In this document: piece after piece, positions 1 through 7,691 of the stretch | Numbering within the stretch: position 1 is the stretch's first letter | Layout: each line of letters starts with the position of its first letter | Source: Bacillus pseudomycoides | GTDB taxonomy: Bacteria > Bacillota > Bacilli > Bacillales > Bacillaceae_G | Direction: 5' to 3' | NCBI RefSeq assembly: GCF_022811845.1 | Contig: NZ_CP064266.1 | Coordinates: 2,232,001 to 2,296,000, forward strand | DNA length: 64,000 nucleotides | Position numbers and translations under genes: made by a program | The notes under the pieces: generated by a model | Databases searched by the model: none | What the model was told of the DNA's origin: nothing | What the model saw: only the letters and a program-made list of their open reading frames with translations

Positions 1-2
1 GA

Positions 3-140
3 ATTCAAGGTACTACTAGAAAGGTACTTAAATTCATTCTCTTTTTTTATTTCATATTAAAAGCTGATTTGGATGAAAAAGAAAGAAAAGACAAGAAAAC
101 AGATGATAAAGTATTAATATCAATCAATGTAAGCGTTTAA
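3..140 (+). CDS. possible C-terminal tail of an upstream gene (partial)
   Basis: The frame is open from the window edge to a TAA at 138-140, about 45 codons. It would encode a hydrophobic patch (FILFFYFIL) followed by a lysine- and aspartate-rich charged tail, which looks like the end of a membrane protein. An open frame this long can also occur by chance in AT-rich DNA. No family was recognised; the sequence left of the window would settle it. Confidence 0.3.
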   Translation: MQGTTRKVLKFILFFYFILKADLDEKERKDKKTDDKVLISINVSV

Positions 141-141
141 A
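127..141 (+). promoter_or_regulatory. candidate cre (CcpA) site
   Basis: ATGTAAGCGTTTAAA matches the cre consensus WTGWAARCGYTWNCW at 14 of 15 positions. It lies about 50 bp upstream of the kdp promoter and overlaps the end of the possible upstream frame. A catabolite-repression role is inference from the match alone. Confidence 0.3.
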
Positions 142-177
142 CAGTTGGATTTTTTCTTATTTTAGGTAATTCTACTC

Positions 178-206
178 TTTACAAGTTAAATATAGAGGAG
201 TATATT
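178..206 (+). promoter_or_regulatory. candidate sigma-A promoter of the kdp operon
   Basis: TTTACA (178-183), a 17-bp spacer and TATATT (201-206) form a reasonable sigma-A promoter. Transcription would begin near 213, just before the riboswitch aptamer. A second, weaker TTTACA (205-210) lies downstream. Confidence 0.45.
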
Positions 207-240
207 TACATTCATAAATTATTTATAAAAATTTCCAAAA

Positions 241-392
241 ACAACCTGATATCGCTGAGTCCAATTATTTGGAGCGGGGGAACCAATTTTGTGCATTGTC
301 ACTTGGGGTGAATCTTTCATTACGAAAGTAGGGCTACTCTTTAGGCCCGAATCCGACAGCTAACCTCGTAAGCGTTTAGAGAGGAGGTTTAC
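241..392 (+). ncRNA. c-di-AMP riboswitch (ydaO/yuaA class)
   Basis: The aptamer landmarks of the ydaO/yuaA class appear in order: CGCTGAGT, GCGGGGGAACCAA, TTGGGGTGAATC, GTAGGGCTACTC, then CCGAATCCGACAGCTAACCT followed by CGTAAGC. It is followed by an intrinsic terminator and then the kdp genes. Members of this class bind c-di-AMP and switch transcription off when c-di-AMP, and hence potassium, is high. A c-di-AMP riboswitch ahead of kdp has been reported in Bacillus thuringiensis, so the arrangement is established in this group. Confidence 0.93.
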
Positions 393-411
393 TTTTGTGT
401 TGTTCATTTTT

Positions 412-444
412 GAACACTGAGTAGAGCCTCAGTGTTCTTTTTTT
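412..444 (+). terminator. riboswitch expression-platform terminator
   Basis: GAACACTGA (412-420) pairs with TCAGTGTTC (429-437) and is followed by seven T residues. It sits about 20 bp after the aptamer and 45 bp before the first small ORF, as expected for c-di-AMP-dependent premature termination. Confidence 0.85.
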
Positions 445-489
445 GATGGGAAGATGGTAAAATTTAACATTTAGAAATGAGGGATTATA

Positions 490-594
490 ATGCTAGATGT
501 AGTGATGATCGGAATTTTTGTTGTATTAGTAGCATCTATGATAGGGCTTGCAAGCTGGTCAGATAAAGTTGTGAAAGAAGGGAAGCAATCATGA
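490..594 (+). CDS. 34-residue small membrane protein upstream of kdpF
   Basis: ATG at 490 follows a GAGGG ribosome site and opens a 34-codon frame. It encodes one hydrophobic helix (MIGIFVVLVASMIGLA) followed by a basic, charged tail. It is the first gene after the riboswitch terminator and its TGA overlaps the start of kdpF, so it should be translationally coupled to it. It is not KdpF, which follows. By analogy it could be a second small subunit or assembly factor of the Kdp pump; that is inference from position and topology only. I do not recognise a named family. Confidence 0.7.
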   Translation: MLDVVMIGIFVVLVASMIGLASWSDKVVKEGKQS

Positions 595-671
595 TGATTG
601 CCTTATCAGTTATTGTTGCAGCGATTACTGTGTATTTAGTTTATGCGTTATTAAATCCGGAGAAGTTTTAA
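591..671 (+). CDS. kdpF: KdpF, small potassium-ATPase subunit
   Basis: A 25-26-residue hydrophobic peptide starts at ATG 591 or the in-frame ATG 594, overlapping the stop of the preceding small ORF. The sequence has the KdpF pattern of one transmembrane helix ending in YALLNPEKF; the YALxxPExF ending is typical of KdpF. In other bacteria KdpF stabilises the KdpABC complex in the membrane. It ends 19 bp before kdpA. Confidence 0.88.
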   Translation: MMIALSVIVAAITVYLVYALLNPEKF

Positions 672-690
672 TTAGGGGGAATCATTCATT

Positions 691-2358
691 ATGATTTGGA
701 TTGCAGTTGTCATCACAATGCTATTGTTTATTCTTGTGGCAAAGCCAACGGGGATCTATTTAGAAAAAGCTTTTCAAGGTAGTAGAAAACTAGATAGAGT
801 GTTCGGCCCTTTTGAAAAATTGATTTTCAAAATTACGGGCGTTAAGCCATACAATCAGACATGGAAACAGTATGCAATATCATTAGTTGCACTTAACGGT
901 TTTATGATTGTTGTCGTATATTTCGTTTTTCGTTTACAAGGTGTGTTGCCACTAAATCCGGCACATATTGAAGGGATGGAGCCAACGCTTGCTTTTAATA
1001 CAGCAATTAGCTTTATGGCAGATACAAACTTACAGCATTATAGCGGTGAAAATGGATTATCCTATTTATCGCAATTAATTGGAATTACGTTCTTAATGTT
1101 TGCTGCACCGGCAACAACATTAGCGCTTGTAATGGCTTTTATAAGAGGATTAGCAGGTAAAGAACTTGGCAATTTTTTCGTAGATTTTACACGAGCTTTA
1201 ACAAGGGTCTTCCTTCCAATTGCATTTGTTGCAGCGCTGATTTTTGTTGCGCTTGGTGTACCGCAAACTTTAGACGGAGCGGTTACAGCACATACAATTG
1301 AAGGTGTGAAACAAAGTATTTTGCGAGGGCCTGTAGCTTCATTCGTTTCCATTAAGGAACTTGGTAATAATGGTGGTGGATTCTTCGGAGCAAACTCCAC
1401 ACACCCATTTGAAAACCCAGGACAAATCAGTAACATTTTACAAATGATGCTTATGATGTTATTGCCGACAGCTTTACCATTTACGTATGGAAGAATGGTG
1501 GGGAATAAAAAACAAGGACGTATCCTTTTTGTTTCCTTATTTATGGTGTTTTTAATTGGGTTTGGAACCATTGTTTCATCAGAATTACACGGAAACCCAG
1601 CATTAAATCAAATGGGTATGGAACATGTACAAGGAAGTACAGAAGGAAAAGAAGTACGATTTGGAACGGTCTTTTCTTCGCTATATGCGACAGTAACGAC
1701 AGCAGCCGAAACGGGTGCAGTTAATACGATGCACGACACGTTAACACCAATTGGTGGATTGGTACCACTTGTAAACATGATGCTAAATACGGTGTTTGGA
1801 GGCGTTGGGGCAGGTTTCGTTAATATTATTATGTACGCAATTATTGCAGTTTTTATATCTGGATTAATGGTTGGACGGACACCAGAATTTCTAGGTAAGA
1901 AAATTGAAGGGAAAGAAATGAAGTTAATTGCGGTAACAATATTATTTCATCCATTGCTTATTTTAGGGTTTTCAGCACTAGCTCTTTCCACTCATTTAGG
2001 AACAGATGCGATTTCTCATTCGGGTTTTCATGGTCTAACCCAAGTTGTATATGAATATACATCTTCGGCTGCTAATAATGGATCTGGATTTGAAGGTTTA
2101 GCAGATAATACACCGTTTTGGAATATTACGACTGGTTTAGTTATGTTTTTAGGACGTTATTTCAGCTTAATTACAATGCTAGCTGTTGCAGCTTCATTGA
2201 AAGAGAAAACGATAGTACCAGAAACAGTCGGAACATTCCGAACAGATAATAGTTTATTTGGTGGAATTTTCATTGGGACAATTGTAATTGTCGGTGCATT
2301 AACATTCTTCCCAATGTTAGTATTAGGCCCAATTGCAGAATTTCTTACATTGAAGTAA
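691..2358 (+). CDS. kdpA: KdpA, potassium-binding and translocating subunit
   Basis: This 555-residue polytopic protein is the potassium channel-like subunit of the P-type Kdp-ATPase, which scavenges potassium at low external concentration. Length matches the family (about 557 residues in E. coli). The family's repeated selectivity-filter loops are visible, for example NTAISFMADTNLQHYSG early, ELGNNGGGFFGANSTHPFENP in the middle and TSSAANNGSGF late. ATG 691 follows a GGGGGAATC ribosome site. It is the third reading frame of the operon, directly before kdpB. Expression should depend on the c-di-AMP riboswitch. Confidence 0.97.
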   Translation: MIWIAVVITMLLFILVAKPTGIYLEKAFQGSRKLDRVFGPFEKLIFKITGVKPYNQTWKQYAISLVALNGFMIVVVYFVFRLQGVLPLNPAHIEGMEPTLAFNTAISFMADTNLQHYSGENGLSYLSQLIGITFLMFAAPATTLALVMAFIRGLAGKELGNFFVDFTRALTRVFLPIAFVAALIFVALGVPQTLDGAVTAHTIEGVKQSILRGPVASFVSIKELGNNGGGFFGANSTHPFENPGQISNILQMMLMMLLPTALPFTYGRMVGNKKQGRILFVSLFMVFLIGFGTIVSSELHGNPALNQMGMEHVQGSTEGKEVRFGTVFSSLYATVTTAAETGAVNTMHDTLTPIGGLVPLVNMMLNTVFGGVGAGFVNIIMYAIIAVFISGLMVGRTPEFLGKKIEGKEMKLIAVTILFHPLLILGFSALALSTHLGTDAISHSGFHGLTQVVYEYTSSAANNGSGFEGLADNTPFWNITTGLVMFLGRYFSLITMLAVAASLKEKTIVPETVGTFRTDNSLFGGIFIGTIVIVGALTFFPMLVLGPIAEFLTLK

Positions 2359-2368
2359 TGGAGGGTAA

Positions 2369-4462
2369 ATGATGAGACCTGTAGTGGTAAAAGAAAAACA
2401 AGCGAATCAATCACGGGTACATGTTGTAGAAGATGAGGTTAGACAAGCGAAAACGATGGATCGTGATATTGTTACACATGCAATGAAACAATCAGTTGCG
2501 AAGCTGAATCCGAAAGTAATGGTGAAAAATCCAATTATGTTCATAGTGGAAATTGGATTTATTATTACTTTGATTTTATCGTTCCTTCCCAATGAATCTA
2601 ATAGTATACCAGGTTGGTTTAATATAACAGTTTCTTTCATTCTATTATTTACAGTTTTATTTGCTAACTTTGCAGAAGCATTAGCAGAAGGGCGTGGGAA
2701 AGCACAGGCCGATTCTTTGAAACAATCGAAGAAAGATGTATTTGCAAACGTCGTAAAAGAAAATGGGAAAATCGTTCAAGTATCAGCGACTGAACTGAGA
2801 AAAGGTGACGTTGTAATTGTAAAACAAGGGGAAATGATCCCAAGTGATGGCGAGGTTATTAAAGGTTTAGCGTCAGTTGATGAATCTGCAATAACAGGAG
2901 AATCAGCTCCTGTTATTAAAGAAGCAGGTGGAGACTTTTGTTCCGTAACAGGCGGTACAATGGTTGTCAGTGATGAGATTACAATTTCGATTACAAGCAA
3001 TCCAGGTGAATCGTTCATAGATAAAATGATTTCTTTAGTAGAAGGAGCTGCTCGTCAAAAAACACCGAATGAGATAGCTTTAAATACAGTATTAACAAGT
3101 TTAACTCTTATTTTCTTAATTGTTGTTGTAACACTACCGATTTTTACAAATTATTTAGGGTTTAAAATCGACACAGCTGTACTTGTAGCACTGCTTGTTT
3201 GTTTGATTCCAACGACAATTGGTGGTTTATTATCAGCTATCGGGATTGCCGGCATGGACCGAGTGACGAAATTTAATGTGTTAGCAATGTCAGGAAAGGC
3301 TGTAGAAGCTGCTGGTGATATTAATACAATTATTTTAGATAAAACAGGTACGATTACGTTCGGGAATCGGATGGCGCATACATTACTTCCGGTAGGAAAT
3401 GAAACGATTGAACAATTAGGGAAATGGGCTGCGCTAGGATCGGTTTTAGATGAAACACCAGAAGGTCGCTCTGTAATTGAATATGTAAAATCAAAAGTTC
3501 TATCATATAACAGTGAACTTGCTAAGCAAGGTGAATTTGTTCCATTTAAAGCAGAAACAAGAATGAGTGGTGTGGACTTACCTGATGGGACAAAAGTAAG
3601 AAAAGGAGCGGTTAATGCAGTAATTGAGTGGGTACAAGCACAAGGTGGTACGATTCCAAAAGATTTAAATCAAAAAGCTGATTTCATTTCAAAAGAAGGG
3701 GGAACGCCACTTGTAGTTGCAGTGGATAGTCGCATTTATGGATTAATCTATTTGAAAGATACTGTAAAACCTGGTATGCGCGAACGTTTTGAACAGCTTC
3801 GCCAAATGGGAATCAAAACAGTGATGTGTACAGGTGATAACCCATTAACAGCAGCAACAATTGCGAAAGAAGCTGGCGTAGATGAGTTTGTTGCAGAATG
3901 TAAGCCGGAAGATAAAATTGCAGTGATTAAAGCAGAACAAGATAAAGGAAAGCTTGTGGCAATGACAGGTGACGGTACGAACGATGCACCAGCATTAGCT
4001 CAAGCAGATGTAGGATTAGCGATGAATAGCGGAACAACAGCTGCGAAAGAAGCAGCAAATATGATTGATTTAGATTCCAATCCAACGAAAATCATTGAGG
4101 TTGTAGGGATTGGTAAGCAACTATTGATGACGCGTGGTGCGTTAACAACATTTAGTATCGCGAACGATATTGCAAAATACTTTGCGATTATCCCAGCGAT
4201 GTTTACATTAGCCATTCCGCAAATGGAAGCACTGAACATAATGAAATTAACTTCGCCACTTTCAGCAATTTTATCAGCATTAATATTTAATGCGGTTATT
4301 ATCCCTTTACTCATTCCATTAGCAATGAAGGGGATTGCGTATAAACCAATGAGTTCTAATGCTTTGCTTAGTCGTAACCTATTAATTTACGGACTCGGAG
4401 GGGTCATTGTTCCTTTTATTGGGATTAAGGTGATTGATCTAATTGTAGGATTGTTTATATAA
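2369..4462 (+). CDS. kdpB: KdpB, P-type ATPase catalytic subunit
   Basis: This 697-residue protein is the ATP-hydrolysing subunit of KdpFABC. It shows the actuator motif TGES, the phosphorylation motif DKTGT with the acceptor aspartate near residue 324, and the hinge motif GDGTNDAPAL near residue 534. Hydrophobic stretches near residues 50-90, 230-300 and at the C-terminus match the family's membrane segments. It is slightly longer than the E. coli protein because of a charged N-terminal stretch. ATG 2369 follows GGAGGG with only 10 bp from the kdpA stop. Confidence 0.97.
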   Translation: MMRPVVVKEKQANQSRVHVVEDEVRQAKTMDRDIVTHAMKQSVAKLNPKVMVKNPIMFIVEIGFIITLILSFLPNESNSIPGWFNITVSFILLFTVLFANFAEALAEGRGKAQADSLKQSKKDVFANVVKENGKIVQVSATELRKGDVVIVKQGEMIPSDGEVIKGLASVDESAITGESAPVIKEAGGDFCSVTGGTMVVSDEITISITSNPGESFIDKMISLVEGAARQKTPNEIALNTVLTSLTLIFLIVVVTLPIFTNYLGFKIDTAVLVALLVCLIPTTIGGLLSAIGIAGMDRVTKFNVLAMSGKAVEAAGDINTIILDKTGTITFGNRMAHTLLPVGNETIEQLGKWAALGSVLDETPEGRSVIEYVKSKVLSYNSELAKQGEFVPFKAETRMSGVDLPDGTKVRKGAVNAVIEWVQAQGGTIPKDLNQKADFISKEGGTPLVVAVDSRIYGLIYLKDTVKPGMRERFEQLRQMGIKTVMCTGDNPLTAATIAKEAGVDEFVAECKPEDKIAVIKAEQDKGKLVAMTGDGTNDAPALAQADVGLAMNSGTTAAKEAANMIDLDSNPTKIIEVVGIGKQLLMTRGALTTFSIANDIAKYFAIIPAMFTLAIPQMEALNIMKLTSPLSAILSALIFNAVIIPLLIPLAMKGIAYKPMSSNALLSRNLLIYGLGGVIVPFIGIKVIDLIVGLFI

Positions 4463-4480
4463 GGAAGAGGGGAAAAGAAA

Positions 4481-5062
4481 ATGGCTAAAAAACAAAGTAT
4501 ACTTTCGCCGGTCATTCGTGTTACTTTTACATTTCTTGTTCTGTGCGGGCTTGTATATCCATTGCTTGTAACTGGAATTGCACAAGCAATGATGAAGGAT
4601 AATGCAGATGGAAGCCTTATATATAATGAGAAAAATGAAGTGGTTGGCTCAAAACTAATTGGTCAAAATTTTAAAGATCCACGTTATTTTCATGGCCGTG
4701 TCTCAAGTATAGAATATAAAGCAGAAGCATCAGGATCAAATAACTATGCACCATCTAATCCTGATTTAGTAAAACGTGTAGAAAAAAGTGTAGTAGATTG
4801 GAAGGAGAAAAATCCATCTGTTCCAGTTACAGAAGTACCGATGGATTTAGTAACTAACTCAGGTTCTGGGTTAGATCCTGATATTAGTCCAGAAGCAGCT
4901 TACGTACAAGTTGATCGCATTTCAAAATTAACGAATATTTCGAAAGAAAAACTAAATCAATTGATTAAAGATCAAACAGAAGGTGCTGCGCTAGGCTTAT
5001 TTGGAGAGGATCGTGTGAATGTCTTGAAATTAAATTTAGAACTACAGAAACTAATGAAATAG
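4481..5062 (+). CDS. kdpC: KdpC, accessory subunit of the Kdp ATPase
   Basis: This 193-residue protein has one N-terminal membrane helix (about residues 12-34) and a soluble outer domain, as is usual for KdpC. The family motifs GQNF, DPRYFHGR and SGSNNYAPSNP are readable. KdpC is needed for a functional KdpB-KdpA complex and affects its ATP affinity. It lies 18 bp after kdpB with a GGAAGAGGGG ribosome site. A hairpin separates it from the kdpD-like gene. Confidence 0.96.
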   Translation: MAKKQSILSPVIRVTFTFLVLCGLVYPLLVTGIAQAMMKDNADGSLIYNEKNEVVGSKLIGQNFKDPRYFHGRVSSIEYKAEASGSNNYAPSNPDLVKRVEKSVVDWKEKNPSVPVTEVPMDLVTNSGSGLDPDISPEAAYVQVDRISKLTNISKEKLNQLIKDQTEGAALGLFGEDRVNVLKLNLELQKLMK

Positions 5063-5069
5063 TACTGTT

Positions 5070-5105
5070 GCTACCTCAATCCAATCGATTGAGGTAGCGT
5101 TGTTT
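5070..5105 (+). terminator. hairpin between kdpC and the kdpD-like gene
   Basis: GCTACCTCAATC (5070-5081) and GATTGAGGTAGC (5087-5098) form a perfect 12-bp stem with a CAATC loop, followed by the weak tract GTTGTTTA. It could act as a partial terminator lowering KdpD-like protein relative to the pump, or as an mRNA-stabilising 3' end. Confidence 0.6.
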
Positions 5106-5127
5106 ACTAGGAAAGGTTGTGCACGTA

Positions 5128-6273
5128 ATGTATGCAGATGATTATAAACCAACATTTCAAAGGCGATCACCAGAAGAGTATTTAGAATATATACGCCAGC
5201 AAAATCGTGGGACATTAAAGCTGTATGTAGGTGCTGCTCCAGGAGTAGGGAAAAGTTACAAAATGTTGTTTGATGCGCAGGAAATGAAAAAAGAGAAGAT
5301 TGATATTGTAATAGGTTTAATTGAAACACATGGAAGAAAAGAGACAGAAGAAGCAATTGCTGATTTAGAAAAAGTTCCTTTAAAGGAAATAAACTATAAA
5401 GGAAAAGTATTTTATGAGCTTGATGTAGAGGGAATTGTAAAGCGAGCGCCGGAAGTAGTTGTTGTGGATGAATTAGCACATAGTAATATCCCAGGATCAA
5501 AACATAAAAAACGTTACATGGATGTAGAAGAATTATTAGCTGCAGGTATATCAGTATTATCAGCGTTTAATATTCAACATTTAGAAAGTGTTCATGATAT
5601 CGTAGAACAAATTACAAACGTAAAAGTACGAGAACGCATTCCTGATTTTATTTTACAAAAAGCAAATGAGATTCAACTTGTTGATGTAACACCAGAAGTG
5701 CTGCGGAAACGATTAATAGATGGAAAGATATATAAAGAAGAAAAAATTCAACAAAGCCTACAAAACTTTTTTACAGTTAATAATTTAGGGGCTTTACGAG
5801 AGCTGTCACTTCGCGAAGTTGCAGATGATATGGATGATAAAATAAGCCAATCAGTAATGGAACCAATCGGTGTAAAGGAAAAAATTCTCGTTTGTGTGCA
5901 ATATAGTTCAACGGCAGAGAAATTAATCCGGCGTGGTTGGCGGATGGCAGATCGATTAAACGCTGAATTATATGTATTAAATGTTGAAAGAGAAAAGATA
6001 GAATCACTATCGGCAAGCAAAAGACAAACAATTGATGAATGGAAGTTGTTGACGAATCAATTTTATGCCACGTTCTTGTTGGAAGAAGCGAAGGGAAGAA
6101 AACCAGCTGATGTCATTATTGAAGTAGCAAAACGATTGCAGGTCACTCAAATTTTACTTGGTCAATCCGCAAGAACAAGGTGGGAAGAAATTCGAAAAGG
6201 GTCAATTGTAAATGAAATTATGAGAGAGACGCAGTATATCGATATTCATATTGTGGCGGATCGGCGAACGTAA
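5128..6273 (+). CDS. kdpD: short KdpD-like sensor (KdpD + USP domains only)
   Basis: The protein has the N-terminal KdpD domain with a Walker A motif GAAPGVGKS (about residues 35-43) and VVVDELAHSN, followed by a universal-stress-protein domain in the last 130 residues. It stops at about 381 residues; full-length KdpD is near 900 and continues with four membrane helices and a histidine kinase, which are absent. The following DNA is a strong terminator, so this is a compact form and not a local frameshift. Short KdpD proteins are also known in cyanobacteria and Deinococcus. No kdpE regulator is nearby. ATG 5128 fits the AGGAAAGG ribosome site better than the in-frame GTG 5119. USP domains of KdpD are reported c-di-AMP binders in Staphylococcus; such a role here is inference. 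Confidence 0.88.
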   Translation: MYADDYKPTFQRRSPEEYLEYIRQQNRGTLKLYVGAAPGVGKSYKMLFDAQEMKKEKIDIVIGLIETHGRKETEEAIADLEKVPLKEINYKGKVFYELDVEGIVKRAPEVVVVDELAHSNIPGSKHKKRYMDVEELLAAGISVLSAFNIQHLESVHDIVEQITNVKVRERIPDFILQKANEIQLVDVTPEVLRKRLIDGKIYKEEKIQQSLQNFFTVNNLGALRELSLREVADDMDDKISQSVMEPIGVKEKILVCVQYSSTAEKLIRRGWRMADRLNAELYVLNVEREKIESLSASKRQTIDEWKLLTNQFYATFLLEEAKGRKPADVIIEVAKRLQVTQILLGQSARTRWEEIRKGSIVNEIMRETQYIDIHIVADRRT

Positions 6274-6279
6274 TGAAAG

Positions 6280-6335
6280 AGAGAATACTTAGGAGATAAC
6301 AAAATAGCTGTTATCGAGTAAGTATTCTCTTTTTG
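6280..6335 (+). terminator. terminator of the kdp operon
   Basis: AGAGAATACTTA (6280-6291) pairs with TAAGTATTCTCT (6319-6330), with an inner GATAAC/GTTATC extension, followed by TTTTT. Confidence 0.88.
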
Positions 6336-6476
6336 TGTATGAAGGATAAAAAGAGATTTTTTCATTACTATAAGCCTTCTGAATATGGTTTTTGGAAAGA
6401 CTCATATATAATAGAAAGAGATACTTAACAAGATGAATAATTAAAGAGTCTATATATATAAAGAGGAGAGAAAGCA

Positions 6477-7331
6477 ATGCTTGAAAATACAGGTTTAGTA
6501 TTAGAAGGCGGCGGTATGCGTGGCGTATATACGGGTGGAATACTAGAATATTTTATGGAACAGGATCTATATTTTCCATATATTATTGGTGTTTCAGCAG
6601 GAGCTTGTCATGCGGCGTCATATATTTCAAGACAAAGAAATCGAAATAAAGCAGTAAATATTGATTATGTAACGCACCCACGATATTTATCTTACAAGAA
6701 TTTATGGAAGAAACGTCAGTTATTTGATATGGACTTTATTTTTCGTGAAATCCCAGAAAAGCACGTGCCATTTGATTTTGACACATATTTTAATAGCGCA
6801 GAGCGTTTTTTAGTAGGAACGACAGATTGTGAAACGGGTAAACCAATGTATTTTGAAAAAGAAGGTACAAATGCAGAGGCATTGACGTTATTACAAGCTT
6901 CTAGTTCATTACCTTTCATCGCACCTGTTGTCAATTATCGTGGTAAACAATTATTGGATGGCGGAATTTCGGATCCAATTCCAGTTCGGAAAGCACAAAA
7001 AGATGGCTATGAAAAATCAGTTGTTATTTTAACGAGAAATCATGGATATGCTAAGAAAAAATCAAAATTTGGATGGGTTGCAGCGAAGGCTTATAAAAAA
7101 TATCCTAATCTTGTCAATACGATGCTTTCTCGTTATGAAGTATACAATGAGACACTTCATTATATTGAAAAAGAAGAGTTAGCTGGAAATCTATTTGTCA
7201 TTCGTCCAGAAGTACCACTTCAAGTGGATCGAATGGAAAAAGATCCACAAAAGCTGCAAAATTTATATGAACAAGGCTATAAAGATGCGGCAAGACAATT
7301 TGCGGATTTACAGGCGTTTTTACAAAGGTAA
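6477..7331 (+). CDS. patatin-like phospholipase family protein
   Basis: This 284-residue protein has the patatin/RssA-type serine hydrolase signature: oxyanion motif GGGMRG (residues 11-16), nucleophile elbow GVSAG with Ser40, and the second catalytic residue in DGGISDPIP (Asp161). Such enzymes hydrolyse acyl-ester bonds of lipids with a Ser-Asp dyad. It has no signal peptide, so it is probably cytosolic. It resembles the YjjU branch; substrate unknown. ATG 6477 follows AGAGGAGAG. It is a single gene flanked by terminators. Confidence 0.9.
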   Translation: MLENTGLVLEGGGMRGVYTGGILEYFMEQDLYFPYIIGVSAGACHAASYISRQRNRNKAVNIDYVTHPRYLSYKNLWKKRQLFDMDFIFREIPEKHVPFDFDTYFNSAERFLVGTTDCETGKPMYFEKEGTNAEALTLLQASSSLPFIAPVVNYRGKQLLDGGISDPIPVRKAQKDGYEKSVVILTRNHGYAKKKSKFGWVAAKAYKKYPNLVNTMLSRYEVYNETLHYIEKEELAGNLFVIRPEVPLQVDRMEKDPQKLQNLYEQGYKDAARQFADLQAFLQR

Positions 7332-7338
7332 TGGATGG

Positions 7339-7362
7339 AAAAACCTCTTTAAGGGGTTTTTG
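7339..7362 (+). terminator. terminator after the patatin-like gene
   Basis: AAAAACCTC and the partner GGGGTTTTT form a short stem ending in a T-rich tract about 10 bp after the stop codon. Confidence 0.7.
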
Positions 7363-7445
7363 TTCTTTTAATAGACTGAATATAAAATCTATTCAGAGCT
7401 AATTGTGGTATAATTTGGGTAAAAGTGTATAGAGGAATGATACAT

Positions 7446-7649
7446 ATGGAAAATGTATATAAGGGACTTAGACGTATGGGATATACGGCAATGTTTATTT
7501 TTGGTGGAGTATTTCTATTACGCTTTATGATTCATGATGAGCTTTTATTGGATCAACTCATTGGTTTTAGTACCGGATTGGTAATGTTTATTTCTTCGTT
7601 TTTAATCCAAAAGTATAGTAAAGAGTTGCAAATGAATAGGGAATATTAA
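7446..7649 (+). CDS. small two-helix membrane protein, unknown function
   Basis: A 67-residue protein with two hydrophobic stretches (about residues 12-28 and 38-55) and basic ends. I chose ATG 7446 because AGAGGA lies 9 bp upstream; the in-frame ATG at 7425 has no ribosome site. A TATAAT box sits at 7409-7414. It is monocistronic and ends at a bidirectional terminator shared with the purine permease gene. I do not recognise the family. Confidence 0.72.
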   Translation: MENVYKGLRRMGYTAMFIFGGVFLLRFMIHDELLLDQLIGFSTGLVMFISSFLIQKYSKELQMNREY

Positions 7650-7689
7650 AAAAGCCTTGTTTCACAGAAGTTGTGAAACAAGGCTTTTT
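7650..7689. terminator. bidirectional terminator
   Basis: AAAAAAGCCTTGTTTCACA and its inverted partner TGTGAAACAAGGCTTTTT form a long perfect stem between two convergent genes, with A and T runs on both sides, so it can work on both strands. Confidence 0.9.
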
Positions 7690-7691
7690 CA

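Noticed and set aside
1062..1571. Long minus-strand frame inside kdpA
   Set aside because: Antisense shadow of a conserved coding region, without a start signal.
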